From positions 302,385 to 366,384 of the forward strand of contig JAFRRA010000005.1 in the NCBI GenBank assembly GCA_017428325.1: a stretch of 64,000 nucleotides of DNA, written 5' to 3'. The translations under genes were made by a program, and so were the position numbers. The first letter of the stretch is position 1. Each line of letters opens with the position of its first letter. This document shows, piece by piece, positions 23,177-32,380 of this stretch. This DNA is from Bacteroidales bacterium (GTDB taxonomy: Bacteria > Bacteroidota > Bacteroidia > Bacteroidales > UBA932). The notes below the pieces were generated by a model. It ran no database searches and was not told where the DNA came from. It saw nothing but the letters and a program-made list of their open reading frames with translations.

Positions 23177-25441
23177 ATGACTTCTGCCATAAACCCTATG
23201 CTTCTGGACCTTGCCCTGATCCTTGTGGTGGCGGGGGTGGTCACGATAATATTCAAGGCGCTCAGGCAGCCCCTTGTCCTGGGTTATATAGTGGCGGGAA
23301 TCCTTACCGGTCCCTACATCGGATGGGTACCTACGGCGACCGAGGTCGCAAGCGTGGAGTTCTGGGGAAAGATAGGCGTAATCTTCCTTCTTTTCGGCCT
23401 TGGACTGGAGTTCAGTTTCAAGCAACTCAAGAAAGTGGGAGGGCCCGGTGCCACAACCGTGCTCACCGAGGCGGTGGTGATGTTCAGCATGGGCTTCCTG
23501 ATAGCCAAGATATTCGGATGGGAGACCATTACTGCCCTGTTCGTGGGGGCGATGCTGTCCATTTCTTCCACATCCATCATAATCAAGACATTCGACGACC
23601 TTAAGATCGGGGGAAAGAAATCATCCCAGCTGGTTTTCGGGGCACTGATCTGCGAGGACATCGTGGCTATCCTGCTCCTGGTGCTGCTCCCCACCTTTGT
23701 GATCAGCAAGACTTTCAACGGTGTGGAGCTTGCCACAAAGATTCTGGGAATCACCGTATTCCTTCTCCTCTGGTTTACGGGCGGAATATATTTTATCCCG
23801 ACAATCTACAAGAAACTCCGCAAGCTGATGAGCGAAGAGACACTGATTGTGGTGTCTCTGGGTCTTTGCCTTTTTATGGTGGTTGTCACCCTTAAGGCGA
23901 ATATCTCCGAGGCTCTGGGAGCCTTTGTAATGGGAAGCATCCTGTCCGGCACAGTGCAGAGAGACAGGATTGTCAGCCTAATCAGGCCTATCAAGGACTT
24001 CTTTGGGGCAATATTCTTCGTGTCTGTGGGTATGCTCGTGGACCCTGCCGTCCTGCTGCATTACTGGCCTCACGTACTGGTGATTACACTTGCGGTTATT
24101 CTTGTCAAGCCGATAGCCGCCACCATTGGTTTCATGTTCAGCGGCCAGGCTCTGAAGATAGCACTGCCCGCCGGAATGTGCATGTGCCAGATCGGTGAGT
24201 TCTCCTATATCATTGCATCCCTCGGCAAGAGTATGAATGCCACTCCTGACTACCTTTATCCGGTGATAGTTACGGTTTCCATCCTGACAACTTTCATAAC
24301 CCCATACTGGGCTAAGGGAGGGGAAAAGACTTTCAGTTTCATATACAGCCATTCCTCCGGGGGCTGGCGCAATGTCATTGACCGTCTGGGCAGCGGCAAG
24401 AACACATTCAACCAGCAGTCCAGATGGAAGAAACTTCTAAAGAACTACCTGGGCAGGGTGTTCATCCTGACAACCTGGATGGCTTTCATAATCATACTCT
24501 TTACAAAGGTTATCAATCCGTTCCTGAACAATCTGGTAAAGTCTCTGTATCCGGAGATCGCGGGCATGCTGTGGATCCGCCTGATCATGTTCGTCCTGAC
24601 AATTGCAGCCATAGCCCCGTTCATGTGGGCCCTCCTCCGCCTCAAGGACAAGGAGGGGCTTTACGACCAGATATGGGCAGACGGAAAGTTTGCCCGCGGA
24701 CCTCTTCTTTTCCTGCAGGCAATAAAATACATGATCGCCTTCATGGCGCTGGCTTTCGTGGCCAGCCTGTACCTTACAAGGAGTACAGGAGTTGTCATTC
24801 TGATTTGCGCCACGATAATCGTGTTCGTGGTTCTGTCGCAGAGAATTAAAGGTTATTATTCAAGAATAGAGAGGAATTTCCTTTCCAATCTGGACAGCGA
24901 GGGAGGAAGCCGTTTTGTGGTCCCACGGGAGATGGCCAACGAAATCCATATGGAAAAGTGCACGGTAGGGCAGAACTCCTACCTGGCGGGCCGCACTATC
25001 GGGGAAGTCCACCGCAAGAAAGATACCGGAGCGCTTGTCATCCAGCTTATCCGGGGTAGCCGTGTCATTAATCTTCCTCATAAGGAACAGACTTTCTATC
25101 CGTCTGATTCCCTTTTGATTCTGGGCTCAGACAAACAGCTCGGGGCTTTCATTGAATTGTCCAAAGACAGGGACAAGGACCCATCCAGTGAACTCAACGA
25201 GGAGACCATCGAGATGCGTCTTTTCCAGATTACCCTTGGCAGCCGGGCACCGGTTGTAGGGCACAATGCCAACATTACGGCTTTCCGCAAGCAGTTCGGG
25301 GTTCTTCTGGTTGGTGTGGAGAAGTCCGATTCCGATGTGTTCCTCCGTCCCAATTCCACAGTTACCATTGAGAAAGGAGACACGATATGGGTAGTGGGAA
25401 ATCACGATAAGGTGAACAGCCTCAACATTCCGGACGAATAG
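23177..25441 (+). CDS. CPA2-family cation:proton antiporter with RCK_C domains
   Basis: This 754-aa inner-membrane protein has an N-terminal CPA2 Na+/H+ (or K+/H+) exchanger domain of about 12 helices (residues 1-390, with FKALRQPLVLGYIVAGILTG, FLLFGLGLEFSFKQL, SISSTSIIIKTFDDL and GALICEDIVAILLLV). A further membrane region with about four helices (430-560) follows. Then come two TrkA_C/RCK_C-type regulatory domains (about 590-660 and 670-754), the last ending GDTIWVVGNHDKV. A canonical TrkA_N NAD-binding fold is not seen. The layout resembles Bacteroidota KefB-like or RosB-like proteins. The transported ion is not determinable. It starts 2 bp after pgi and ends 3 bp before addB. Confidence 0.9.
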   Translation: MTSAINPMLLDLALILVVAGVVTIIFKALRQPLVLGYIVAGILTGPYIGWVPTATEVASVEFWGKIGVIFLLFGLGLEFSFKQLKKVGGPGATTVLTEAVVMFSMGFLIAKIFGWETITALFVGAMLSISSTSIIIKTFDDLKIGGKKSSQLVFGALICEDIVAILLLVLLPTFVISKTFNGVELATKILGITVFLLLWFTGGIYFIPTIYKKLRKLMSEETLIVVSLGLCLFMVVVTLKANISEALGAFVMGSILSGTVQRDRIVSLIRPIKDFFGAIFFVSVGMLVDPAVLLHYWPHVLVITLAVILVKPIAATIGFMFSGQALKIALPAGMCMCQIGEFSYIIASLGKSMNATPDYLYPVIVTVSILTTFITPYWAKGGEKTFSFIYSHSSGGWRNVIDRLGSGKNTFNQQSRWKKLLKNYLGRVFILTTWMAFIIILFTKVINPFLNNLVKSLYPEIAGMLWIRLIMFVLTIAAIAPFMWALLRLKDKEGLYDQIWADGKFARGPLLFLQAIKYMIAFMALAFVASLYLTRSTGVVILICATIIVFVVLSQRIKGYYSRIERNFLSNLDSEGGSRFVVPREMANEIHMEKCTVGQNSYLAGRTIGEVHRKKDTGALVIQLIRGSRVINLPHKEQTFYPSDSLLILGSDKQLGAFIELSKDRDKDPSSELNEETIEMRLFQITLGSRAPVVGHNANITAFRKQFGVLLVGVEKSDSDVFLRPNSTVTIEKGDTIWVVGNHDKVNSLNIPDE

Positions 25442-25444
25442 TTT

Positions 25445-28400
25445 ATGAAAGGCCAGTTTCTTAGGCAGGTTGCGGAAAAATTCGCGGGCAAAAGCCCGGC
25501 GGATCTCGGGAATTACACGTTTGTCTTTCCAAACAGGCGTTCATCCCTGTTTTTCCTCAAGTATCTCGGGGAACTTGCCGGAAAGCCTGTCTTCTCTCCA
25601 AGGGTCTATACAATTGACAAGCTGTTCGAAAAGCTTACTGATCTGGAGGTTATAGATGACCTGTCCCTGATTTTCCGGCTCTGGAAAGTCTATTGCCAGG
25701 TTCAGACCGGTCTACAGGTTTCAAACGGGTTCAAGAAAGATGAAGTGAACCTTGAGGAAATGGATGATTTCTTTTCCTGGGGGAGAATAATCCTGTCTGA
25801 TTTCACCGATGTGGACAATTATATGGTTGATCCAGAGCAGCTGTTTACCAATGTCAAGGAATGGGGACAGCTCAGGCAGGATGATTCTTTCCTGAATGAG
25901 GCCCAGAAAGATGCACTCCGCAAGCTGGTGGAGATGCGTTCGGGAATCGGGGAGAAAGACAGGACAAAGAAGAAATACTTTGAGATATGGGATATGCTTC
26001 TGCCTATGTACCGGCAGTTCAAGGCTTCTCTGGCCCAGGACGGGGTTGCTTACAGGGCAATGGTTTACCGTCAGGTCGCCGAGGATCTTAAGAGAGACAG
26101 GGAGACAGAAGCCAGACATATTCTTTCAGAGCTGGGCAATCTGGTGTTTGTAGGATTCTCGGCACCTACAGAATGCGAGAAGGTCCTTATGAGGCAGTTT
26201 AAGGACCCCGATGGCAAGGGCTATTTTTACTGGGATTATTATTCCCCGATGCTGAAAGCTCCTCAAAACCGTTCTTCCCATCTGATATCCAAATGTGTAG
26301 AGGAATTCAAGTGCATTGATCCGCTGGATGATGCGGGGGGAGTGGAGGAGAACAGGTGCACATTCAGCATAATACCTGCCGAGGGTTCAACTGAGCAGGC
26401 TATGATCGCTTCTGGCCTGATAGAGGACGGGGACGGGATAGATACGGCTGTGGTTGTGTCTGATGACGTTCTGCTGCTCCCTCTGCTGGAAGTACTGAAG
26501 CCGTCGCTGAATATAAACGTGACTATGGGATATCCGATGAAGGCGACTTCAGCCGCCTCATTCGTGTTCGGCCTGTTTGCCCTTTCTCTCCGCAGCCGCA
26601 AGACGGAAAAGGGACTGCTGCTTCCGGGAGACGTCCTGCTATCTCTGCTCAATCACCCTTATCTCAAGGAACTGGACAGCGGACAAACACTGATTGCCGC
26701 GGACACTATAAGGAAGACCAACTCTTATATGCTGGATTCCGGAGAACTGGAGAAGGACGGGCCCCTGATGGTAAAGGAGGACAGCAAACTTGCGCGGCTG
26801 CTTCACAGGATAGTTCCTTGTCCAGGCGAGTTCGAGGTCAATGCCACAGTTGAACATTTCAGGCAGGTCGCCGATATCCTTTCAGAAAGCATATCATCGA
26901 CAGAAAGGGCCTTCCTTAACAAGTTCCTTGAAATATTGGAGAGGGTAGCTGCAAGCGGCATTGTCTTCAAGAAGGAGAAATCCCTTTATTCTGTCATAAA
27001 GAATGCGATAAAGTCACAGTCTGTCGTCTTCAGCGGTGAACCTTTGAGCGGAGTCCAGATTATGGGACCGCTGGAAACAAGGTCCCTGGACTTTGACAAG
27101 ATAATCTTCCTGTCTTTCAACGAAGGGACCTATCCGGCAACGGGCGAGCAGAGCAGCAGCGTCCCGTATTTCCTGCGCAAGGCGTTCGGCCTTCCTACCT
27201 ACGAGAACGAGAACAGCATCTCTGCCTATAACTTCTACCGTCTGATACAGAGGGCAAAGGAAGTCTATATGATATATGACACGGCCAATACTGACAGTAT
27301 GCGAAGTAAGGAGGAAAGCCGTTTCATCAAGCAGCTTGTCTATGATTTCGGAATAACTCCAGAGTACAGGCGGTATGACTTTCCTGTTCCGTCCGCAGCA
27401 GAGCCTTTCACCTCCGATATTGTCTTGACGGATGAGGAGAGAGGCGCATTGGGAAATTTCTTCTCTGACCTCTGTCCGAAAGACGCGGCGCCAAGGTATT
27501 TCTCGGCATCATCCCTAAACAGCTACATAGACTGCAAAAGGAAGTTCTTTATTTCCAAAGTGATGAGAATAAGGGAGGAAGACAGTCTCACCGACATGGT
27601 TGAAGTCAGCGATTACGGCAATATCTTCCATTATTGCATGCAGCATATATATGACGGATACAGGATGGTCAAATGCGACAGTTCCCTTATGGAGAAGATC
27701 CGGGCCAGGGTGGAGACCGGGGATTATCTGGACAGGCTGCTGCTTGAGGCGTTTGGGCACGAGATGAATGTCAGGATAATTGAAGGGCAGAATCTCATTA
27801 TCAGGGAATCCGTAAAGAAATACATCAGGAATACCGTAGAATCCGACTGTATGAGAGCCAGGAACAATCCATTCATCATAGAAGGCAACGAGTATCCAAT
27901 CGGTGAGCTGGATCTCGGAGAGGATCTGCTGAATGCCTGCGTTACAGGTTCTCTGGACAGGGTTGAATTATCGGCTGACGGTCAGGTCCCAAGGATCGCC
28001 GATTACAAGACCGGCCAGTTCATTTCAATAGAAAAGGGAGGGCTTGCCAGGACATTGGAGAATGCCGGTTTCACATCTGCGGATCCATCCGGCCACTTCC
28101 CGTCCAAGCCTCTGGAGGAAGAGGGTTTCGATTCAGTCCTGGAAAAGATGTTTGCCCCTAAGCGTGATAAGTATCATTCTATACTGTTCCAGCTTTTCAT
28201 GTATGCCCTTATGTACAGTAAGCGTTCGGGCAGGATCCCTCCAATGGACCTTACGGTATACCAGCTCAGGCTTCTCAAGAAGTGCGGTCCGCTCACTTTA
28301 CGGATAAGCGAAAGGCATCTGGATATGTTCAGGGAACGTCTCCTTGTCCTGCTCAAGGAGATCAGGGCCAAGGCCCTGACGCCGGGATCCGTTATGGAAG

Positions 28401-28471
28401 TGTGCCCGGATACAGACGCTTGCAAGTATTGCGATTTCAACATTTATTGCAGGAGGGCCAGAAATGAGTAG
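25445..28471 (+). CDS. addB: AddB-like PD-(D/E)XK nuclease subunit of a recombination complex
   Basis: This 1008-aa protein resembles the AddB subunit of AddAB, which resects double-strand breaks for RecA. The N-terminal region (YTFVFPNRRSSLFFLKYL) lines up with the inactive helicase domain but has no Walker A. The C-terminal nuclease shows YIDCKRKFFISKVMRI, GNIFHYCMQHIYDGY, and the core IADYKTGQF (D-x-K). A terminal cysteine cluster CKYCDFNIYC, together with the Cys in YIDCKRK, matches the four ligands of the AddB Fe-S cluster. It overlaps the addA-like gene by 8 bp. Genomic pairing makes the AddB assignment strong despite expected divergence. Confidence 0.88.
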   Translation: MKGQFLRQVAEKFAGKSPADLGNYTFVFPNRRSSLFFLKYLGELAGKPVFSPRVYTIDKLFEKLTDLEVIDDLSLIFRLWKVYCQVQTGLQVSNGFKKDEVNLEEMDDFFSWGRIILSDFTDVDNYMVDPEQLFTNVKEWGQLRQDDSFLNEAQKDALRKLVEMRSGIGEKDRTKKKYFEIWDMLLPMYRQFKASLAQDGVAYRAMVYRQVAEDLKRDRETEARHILSELGNLVFVGFSAPTECEKVLMRQFKDPDGKGYFYWDYYSPMLKAPQNRSSHLISKCVEEFKCIDPLDDAGGVEENRCTFSIIPAEGSTEQAMIASGLIEDGDGIDTAVVVSDDVLLLPLLEVLKPSLNINVTMGYPMKATSAASFVFGLFALSLRSRKTEKGLLLPGDVLLSLLNHPYLKELDSGQTLIAADTIRKTNSYMLDSGELEKDGPLMVKEDSKLARLLHRIVPCPGEFEVNATVEHFRQVADILSESISSTERAFLNKFLEILERVAASGIVFKKEKSLYSVIKNAIKSQSVVFSGEPLSGVQIMGPLETRSLDFDKIIFLSFNEGTYPATGEQSSSVPYFLRKAFGLPTYENENSISAYNFYRLIQRAKEVYMIYDTANTDSMRSKEESRFIKQLVYDFGITPEYRRYDFPVPSAAEPFTSDIVLTDEERGALGNFFSDLCPKDAAPRYFSASSLNSYIDCKRKFFISKVMRIREEDSLTDMVEVSDYGNIFHYCMQHIYDGYRMVKCDSSLMEKIRARVETGDYLDRLLLEAFGHEMNVRIIEGQNLIIRESVKKYIRNTVESDCMRARNNPFIIEGNEYPIGELDLGEDLLNACVTGSLDRVELSADGQVPRIADYKTGQFISIEKGGLARTLENAGFTSADPSGHFPSKPLEEEGFDSVLEKMFAPKRDKYHSILFQLFMYALMYSKRSGRIPPMDLTVYQLRLLKKCGPLTLRISERHLDMFRERLLVLLKEIRAKALTPGSVMEVCPDTDACKYCDFNIYCRRARNE

Positions 28472-31400
28472 GACAGGGAATCTTTTCGTATACGACGCGT
28501 CTGCCGGTAGCGGCAAGACCCACAGGCTGTCCCGTAAGTTCTCCGATTACCTCATCGCCGAGTACAGGAAAGGCAACAGGGACGCATATAAGTATGTCAT
28601 GGCCGTGACCTTCACCAATAAGGCGACTTATGAGATGAAGAGCAGGATAATTGACAGGCTCCTGGAGCGCAGCAAAGATGAAAGCGACCCTGACCACAAT
28701 ATAGCAAAGGATATACTCCAGCGTCTTGTGCATGACTATACAATGTTCAAAGTCAGCACAATAGACAGTTTCTTCCAGAAAGTGCTCAAGGCTTTCGCCC
28801 TGGAGATGGGAAGCCGCTCGGCATTTGACACAAGTCTGGATACGGACAGTGCCGTGGAGGCGGCCCTTGACGGCGTCTATTCCAAACTGGGATCTGACAG
28901 GGAGCTTCTGGGGACAATGGAAGACCTGTCTCTTTCAAGGGTTGAAGAAGGCAAGAACTGGAACTGGAGAGATGACCTCATAAGGATCAGCAAAGAGGTT
29001 CTGAATCCGGAATACAGGCATTACAGGTCTTTGTCTGCGGGGGAGAACATACGGGAACTGGGCAAGCGTTTTGAAAGGCGTATCCGTGAACTGGAAAGAT
29101 GCTACGTGTCCAAGGTCATTGGGCTGGAAGAAGGGCTTAGGGCCAATTCTGACGGAATAGATTCCTTTAAGGTCAATTCAAGACTCAAAAAATTCGTAAA
29201 GGGCGAACTCGCAAAGGATAAGCAGTATGTAGACAAACTCCAGAAGAGGATTTTGTCCAGACCAGACATACCGGACCAGTGGTCAAGCGACCCGGACAGT
29301 TTCCTTCTGGTGAAAGGAACCAAGGCAGACATAGATTCGGTCAACAGGATCACAGGAGGAAGGCTTCAGGAAATGGTGGCGCTGAATGATGCGTATTATA
29401 CGGAGTATCTGACAATTACCAAGGTTGTGGCATATATCCGGGAAACCGCTCTCCTTGAGCATGTCTCAAAGGAGATGGACGATTATCTCCAGTCTCAGCA
29501 GCTTACCCTGCTGGCAGAGGCTCCCCAGATTCTGGCTGATCTCATAAGCGGAAGCGACACTCCTTTCGTATTTGACAAGATAGGCACCGCGATAGACCAT
29601 TATCTGCTTGACGAATTCCAGGATACCTCGGTAGACCAATGGAGAAATTTCAAGCCTCTGGTGGGCGAGGGCATAAGCAGAGGTTTCCAGTCCCTTCTGG
29701 TCGGCGATGTCAAGCAGAGCATATACCGCTGGAGGGGAGGCGACTGGAACCTGCTTAAGGATACAGTGCCCGCGGAATTCCGGGAGGACTATGAGAAAGA
29801 ATTCCTCAAAGTCAACTACAGGAGTCTGCGCAATATAGTGTTGTTCAACAATCTGGCTTTTTCTGACCCTGGTTTTCTTGTAAAGGGGTTCATGGCTAAT
29901 CTGGATGAAAAGACAGGTAATCCGGCCCTTTCCGCGCAAATAGGGGCCATTTACTCTTCACCGGCCCAGACTGTCAGGAAAGAATATGCTGAGTCTTCCC
30001 AGAGCGGTGTCGTGCACATCATATCCTGTGCGGGAAATGGAAAGGACTCTGTCCTTGACAACAATGGCTTCATTCTCTGGGATGTGGCCAGAAGGATAAG
30101 GTTCCTGGTATCTGAAAAAGGCTATGCCCATCAGGACATAGCTATCCTCACATCAACTAAGAACGAGGCGTCTCTGGTTGCCAATTACCTTGTTAACAGA
30201 AACATACCAATTGTTTCAGGGGAGAGTCTCAAGCTGGACAGCAACAAGACCGTGTCTGTCCTGATCGAGATACTGAAGAAGCTAACGGATTCAGGCAGCA
30301 GGGGTCTTGACCTTATGCTCAGGATTTCGGGAGTAAGGCTTAAAAACCTGGAGATGCTGGATTCCTCAAATGAGGGGAGTGAGCTGTTTCTCGGCAGACT
30401 GAAGGCCTGCAACACTCTGTACCAGATTTGCAAGATGATACTAAAGGAGTTCTTCTATAGGATAGAAGAATCCGATATGTCATTTGTAAACGCCTTTATG
30501 GACAAGGTACTGGATTATTCCTCTCTCTACGGTACAAGCATAGCTGATTTCCTTAAATGGTGGTCTTTGTCTGCCGACAATTTCTTTATTCCTGAACCTC
30601 TTAACAGCCATGCCGTCAAGATTATGACGATGCACAAGGCCAAGGGACTGGATTTCAAGGCTGTGTTCATTCCTTTCCTAAGGGACAGGATGATAGATTT
30701 CAAGAACGGGAACAAGTGGTTCCGGACAGACTCGGATATTGTCGGATACAAGGGTCCGCTGCTTCTGTCTCTGAATGCCGGTCTGGAAGACACTGTCTAT
30801 GAAAATGACCTGAACAGGGAAAGGATGGAGGTCAGTGTAGACAATCTGAATCTTGCATATGTTTCATTTACAAGGCCTAAGGAAAGGCTCTACATATATG
30901 CCAAGATGGGCGGGAACTATGCCTCTACAGTTTCAGGCACGTTGAACCGTTTCTGCGAGGATAACTCCTCGGGGGAGCATCCTCTGTTTGTAAGGTCAGA
31001 GCATATTCTGGACAGCAGGGTAATCCTGGCGGAAGACCCTGGCCTGAAGCTGGACGAATCGTTGCAGGATTTCAAGTTTGTGGATTTCTCCTTGGGGGAT
31101 GATTCGGAGGTTCCGTATGAGGCCGGATCCGCTGTAGGAAACGGCATTGATGCCGGCAATCTGGCCATGTCCCTGATGAATGAATCTTCCAAAACTAAAC
31201 TCAAGGGAGAGTTTGACAGGGATGACAATGTGCAAAGGGGGTTATTGTGGCACCAGCTTTTCTCTATGATAGAAGATGAAGGAAAGGGAGACAGCTGGCT
31301 GGAAGAGACTGTAAGAAAGGCTGTTGACAGGTTTGCCAGAAAAAATCCTGGCAGTTTGCCGGAGTGTGACGCTGAAAAGGTCCTCGGAATGATTGAGGGA

Positions 31401-31697
31401 GTGGCGTCTTACGGATGGTTTGGATCCGGGAACTGCGTCCTGAATGAAGTGTCTATACTGGACCGTTCAGATATCTGGCGGCCTGACAGGGTGATCCTTC
31501 CTGCCGATGGCTCTATGGAATGGGCGCAGGTTGTGGACTACAAGTTCGGGTCTTTTGAAGAAAATTCTCCCAAACATCTCTCATACGAAAGACAGGTCAG
31601 GAATTATATGCGCCTTCTCAAGGGAATGGGATATTCCGGCATCAAGGGATATCTTTGGTATGTGCTTGAAGGTAAGGTGATTGAAGTTTACGCATAA
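28464..31697 (+). CDS. addA: AddA-like UvrD-family helicase/nuclease
   Basis: This 1077-aa superfamily 1 helicase-nuclease is the motor partner of the AddB-like protein. Motifs in order are YDASAGSGKTHRLS (I), AVTFTNKATYEMKSRI (Ia), LLDEFQDTSVDQW (II), GDVKQSIYRWRGGDW (III), VNYRSLRNIV (IV), IMTMHKAKGLDFKAVFIPF (V) and NLAYVSFTRPKERLYIY (VI). The C-terminal nuclease has VVDYKFGSFEENSP followed by SYERQVRNYM, giving the D-x-K and Q-x3-Y elements. It ends the operon that starts at pdxA. The gene starts within the last 8 bp of addB, so translation is probably coupled. Confidence 0.9.
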   Translation: MSRTGNLFVYDASAGSGKTHRLSRKFSDYLIAEYRKGNRDAYKYVMAVTFTNKATYEMKSRIIDRLLERSKDESDPDHNIAKDILQRLVHDYTMFKVSTIDSFFQKVLKAFALEMGSRSAFDTSLDTDSAVEAALDGVYSKLGSDRELLGTMEDLSLSRVEEGKNWNWRDDLIRISKEVLNPEYRHYRSLSAGENIRELGKRFERRIRELERCYVSKVIGLEEGLRANSDGIDSFKVNSRLKKFVKGELAKDKQYVDKLQKRILSRPDIPDQWSSDPDSFLLVKGTKADIDSVNRITGGRLQEMVALNDAYYTEYLTITKVVAYIRETALLEHVSKEMDDYLQSQQLTLLAEAPQILADLISGSDTPFVFDKIGTAIDHYLLDEFQDTSVDQWRNFKPLVGEGISRGFQSLLVGDVKQSIYRWRGGDWNLLKDTVPAEFREDYEKEFLKVNYRSLRNIVLFNNLAFSDPGFLVKGFMANLDEKTGNPALSAQIGAIYSSPAQTVRKEYAESSQSGVVHIISCAGNGKDSVLDNNGFILWDVARRIRFLVSEKGYAHQDIAILTSTKNEASLVANYLVNRNIPIVSGESLKLDSNKTVSVLIEILKKLTDSGSRGLDLMLRISGVRLKNLEMLDSSNEGSELFLGRLKACNTLYQICKMILKEFFYRIEESDMSFVNAFMDKVLDYSSLYGTSIADFLKWWSLSADNFFIPEPLNSHAVKIMTMHKAKGLDFKAVFIPFLRDRMIDFKNGNKWFRTDSDIVGYKGPLLLSLNAGLEDTVYENDLNRERMEVSVDNLNLAYVSFTRPKERLYIYAKMGGNYASTVSGTLNRFCEDNSSGEHPLFVRSEHILDSRVILAEDPGLKLDESLQDFKFVDFSLGDDSEVPYEAGSAVGNGIDAGNLAMSLMNESSKTKLKGEFDRDDNVQRGLLWHQLFSMIEDEGKGDSWLEETVRKAVDRFARKNPGSLPECDAEKVLGMIEGVASYGWFGSGNCVLNEVSILDRSDIWRPDRVILPADGSMEWAQVVDYKFGSFEENSPKHLSYERQVRNYMRLLKGMGYSGIKGYLWYVLEGKVIEVYA

Positions 31698-31727
31698 CAT
31701 TAACGTAAAAAACTTTTTTCCGGAGCG

Positions 31728-31740
31728 GGTAAATTTTACC
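31728..31740. repeat. Inverted repeat upstream of the fimbrial promoter
   Basis: GGTAAA, one T, TTTACC forms a perfect inverted repeat ending 6 bp before the -33 element of the fimbrial operon. It is placed where an activator or repressor could bind. It is short and the role is inferred from position only. Confidence 0.35.
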
Positions 31741-31746
31741 GGATGG

Positions 31747-31778
31747 TTTGGTGACGGGCTGATGCGCTGATACTTTTG
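31747..31778 (+). promoter_or_regulatory. Promoter of the fimbrial operon
   Basis: A TTTG -33 element at 31747-31750 and TACTTTTG (TAnnTTTG) at 31771-31778 are separated by 20 bp, an almost ideal Bacteroidota housekeeping promoter. The ATG of the first gene lies at 31803, so the leader is about 18 nt. I see no flanking long inverted repeats that would make this promoter invertible. Confidence 0.75.
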
Positions 31779-31802
31779 CCGTTGTTTTTTAAGCGGCAGA
31801 AT

Positions 31803-32375
31803 ATGAAGCGCATATCAAAAACAGTCCGGAACTGGGTTGCGGCGGCAGCGGTCATGCTGGCCGGTCCGGCCCTTCTGAGCGGACAGAATTATTCAATTTC
31901 CACTAATGCGGCCGAATGGCTTGCTTTGGGAACCGCCAATATCCAGGCGTCTGTTCCCGTAAGCCGGCACTATAGTATCCAGTCAGGGGCTGCGTATAAT
32001 CCTTTTACTTTCGGCAATGGGGAAAAGCGGAAATATTTCCGCCGTATGGAATTTTCCCTTGGAGCCAGATACTGGCCATGGTTCGTGAACTCCGGGTGGT
32101 TTGTGGACGGTTATGCGGACTGGGCAAAATTTTCCTGGGGAGGGTTATTTACAAGCAAGTCTTACGAAGGTTATGCCTATGGCATAAAACTGCGTGGTGG
32201 CTATGCACTGATGCTTGACAGGGGCATCAATCTGGAAATGGGGCTTGGAAGTTTTCTCGGCTTTGAGAAGTATACCAGATATTCTTGTACTAAATGCGGC
32301 CATTCCGAGGGCAAGAAACAGAAATTTGTTGTTTCTCCGACCGCCATGCTTCTTGGCATATCATTAATTTTCTGA
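31803..32375 (+). CDS. DUF3575 outer-membrane-type protein of the fimbrial operon
   Basis: This 190-aa protein has a signal peptide (hydrophobic VAAAAVMLAGPALLSG) and a beta-rich body matching DUF3575, a family common next to FimA/Mfa genes in Bacteroidales. Typical features are ISTNAAEWLALGTANIQASVPVSRHYSIQSGAAYNPFTF and the terminal strand SPTAMLLGISLIF. It probably forms a small outer-membrane barrel. A CTKCGH pair of cysteines lies near residue 165. The ATG at 31803 was preferred to one at 31776 because it follows the promoter at the normal distance and directly gives the signal peptide. The next gene starts 5 bp downstream. Confidence 0.82.
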   Translation: MKRISKTVRNWVAAAAVMLAGPALLSGQNYSISTNAAEWLALGTANIQASVPVSRHYSIQSGAAYNPFTFGNGEKRKYFRRMEFSLGARYWPWFVNSGWFVDGYADWAKFSWGGLFTSKSYEGYAYGIKLRGGYALMLDRGINLEMGLGSFLGFEKYTRYSCTKCGHSEGKKQKFVVSPTAMLLGISLIF

Positions 32376-32380
32376 AGTTT

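Noticed and set aside
31690-31802. Possible invertible fimbrial promoter
   Set aside because: Only a 13-bp local inverted repeat is present, and no pair of longer repeats flanks the promoter. No recombinase gene is nearby.
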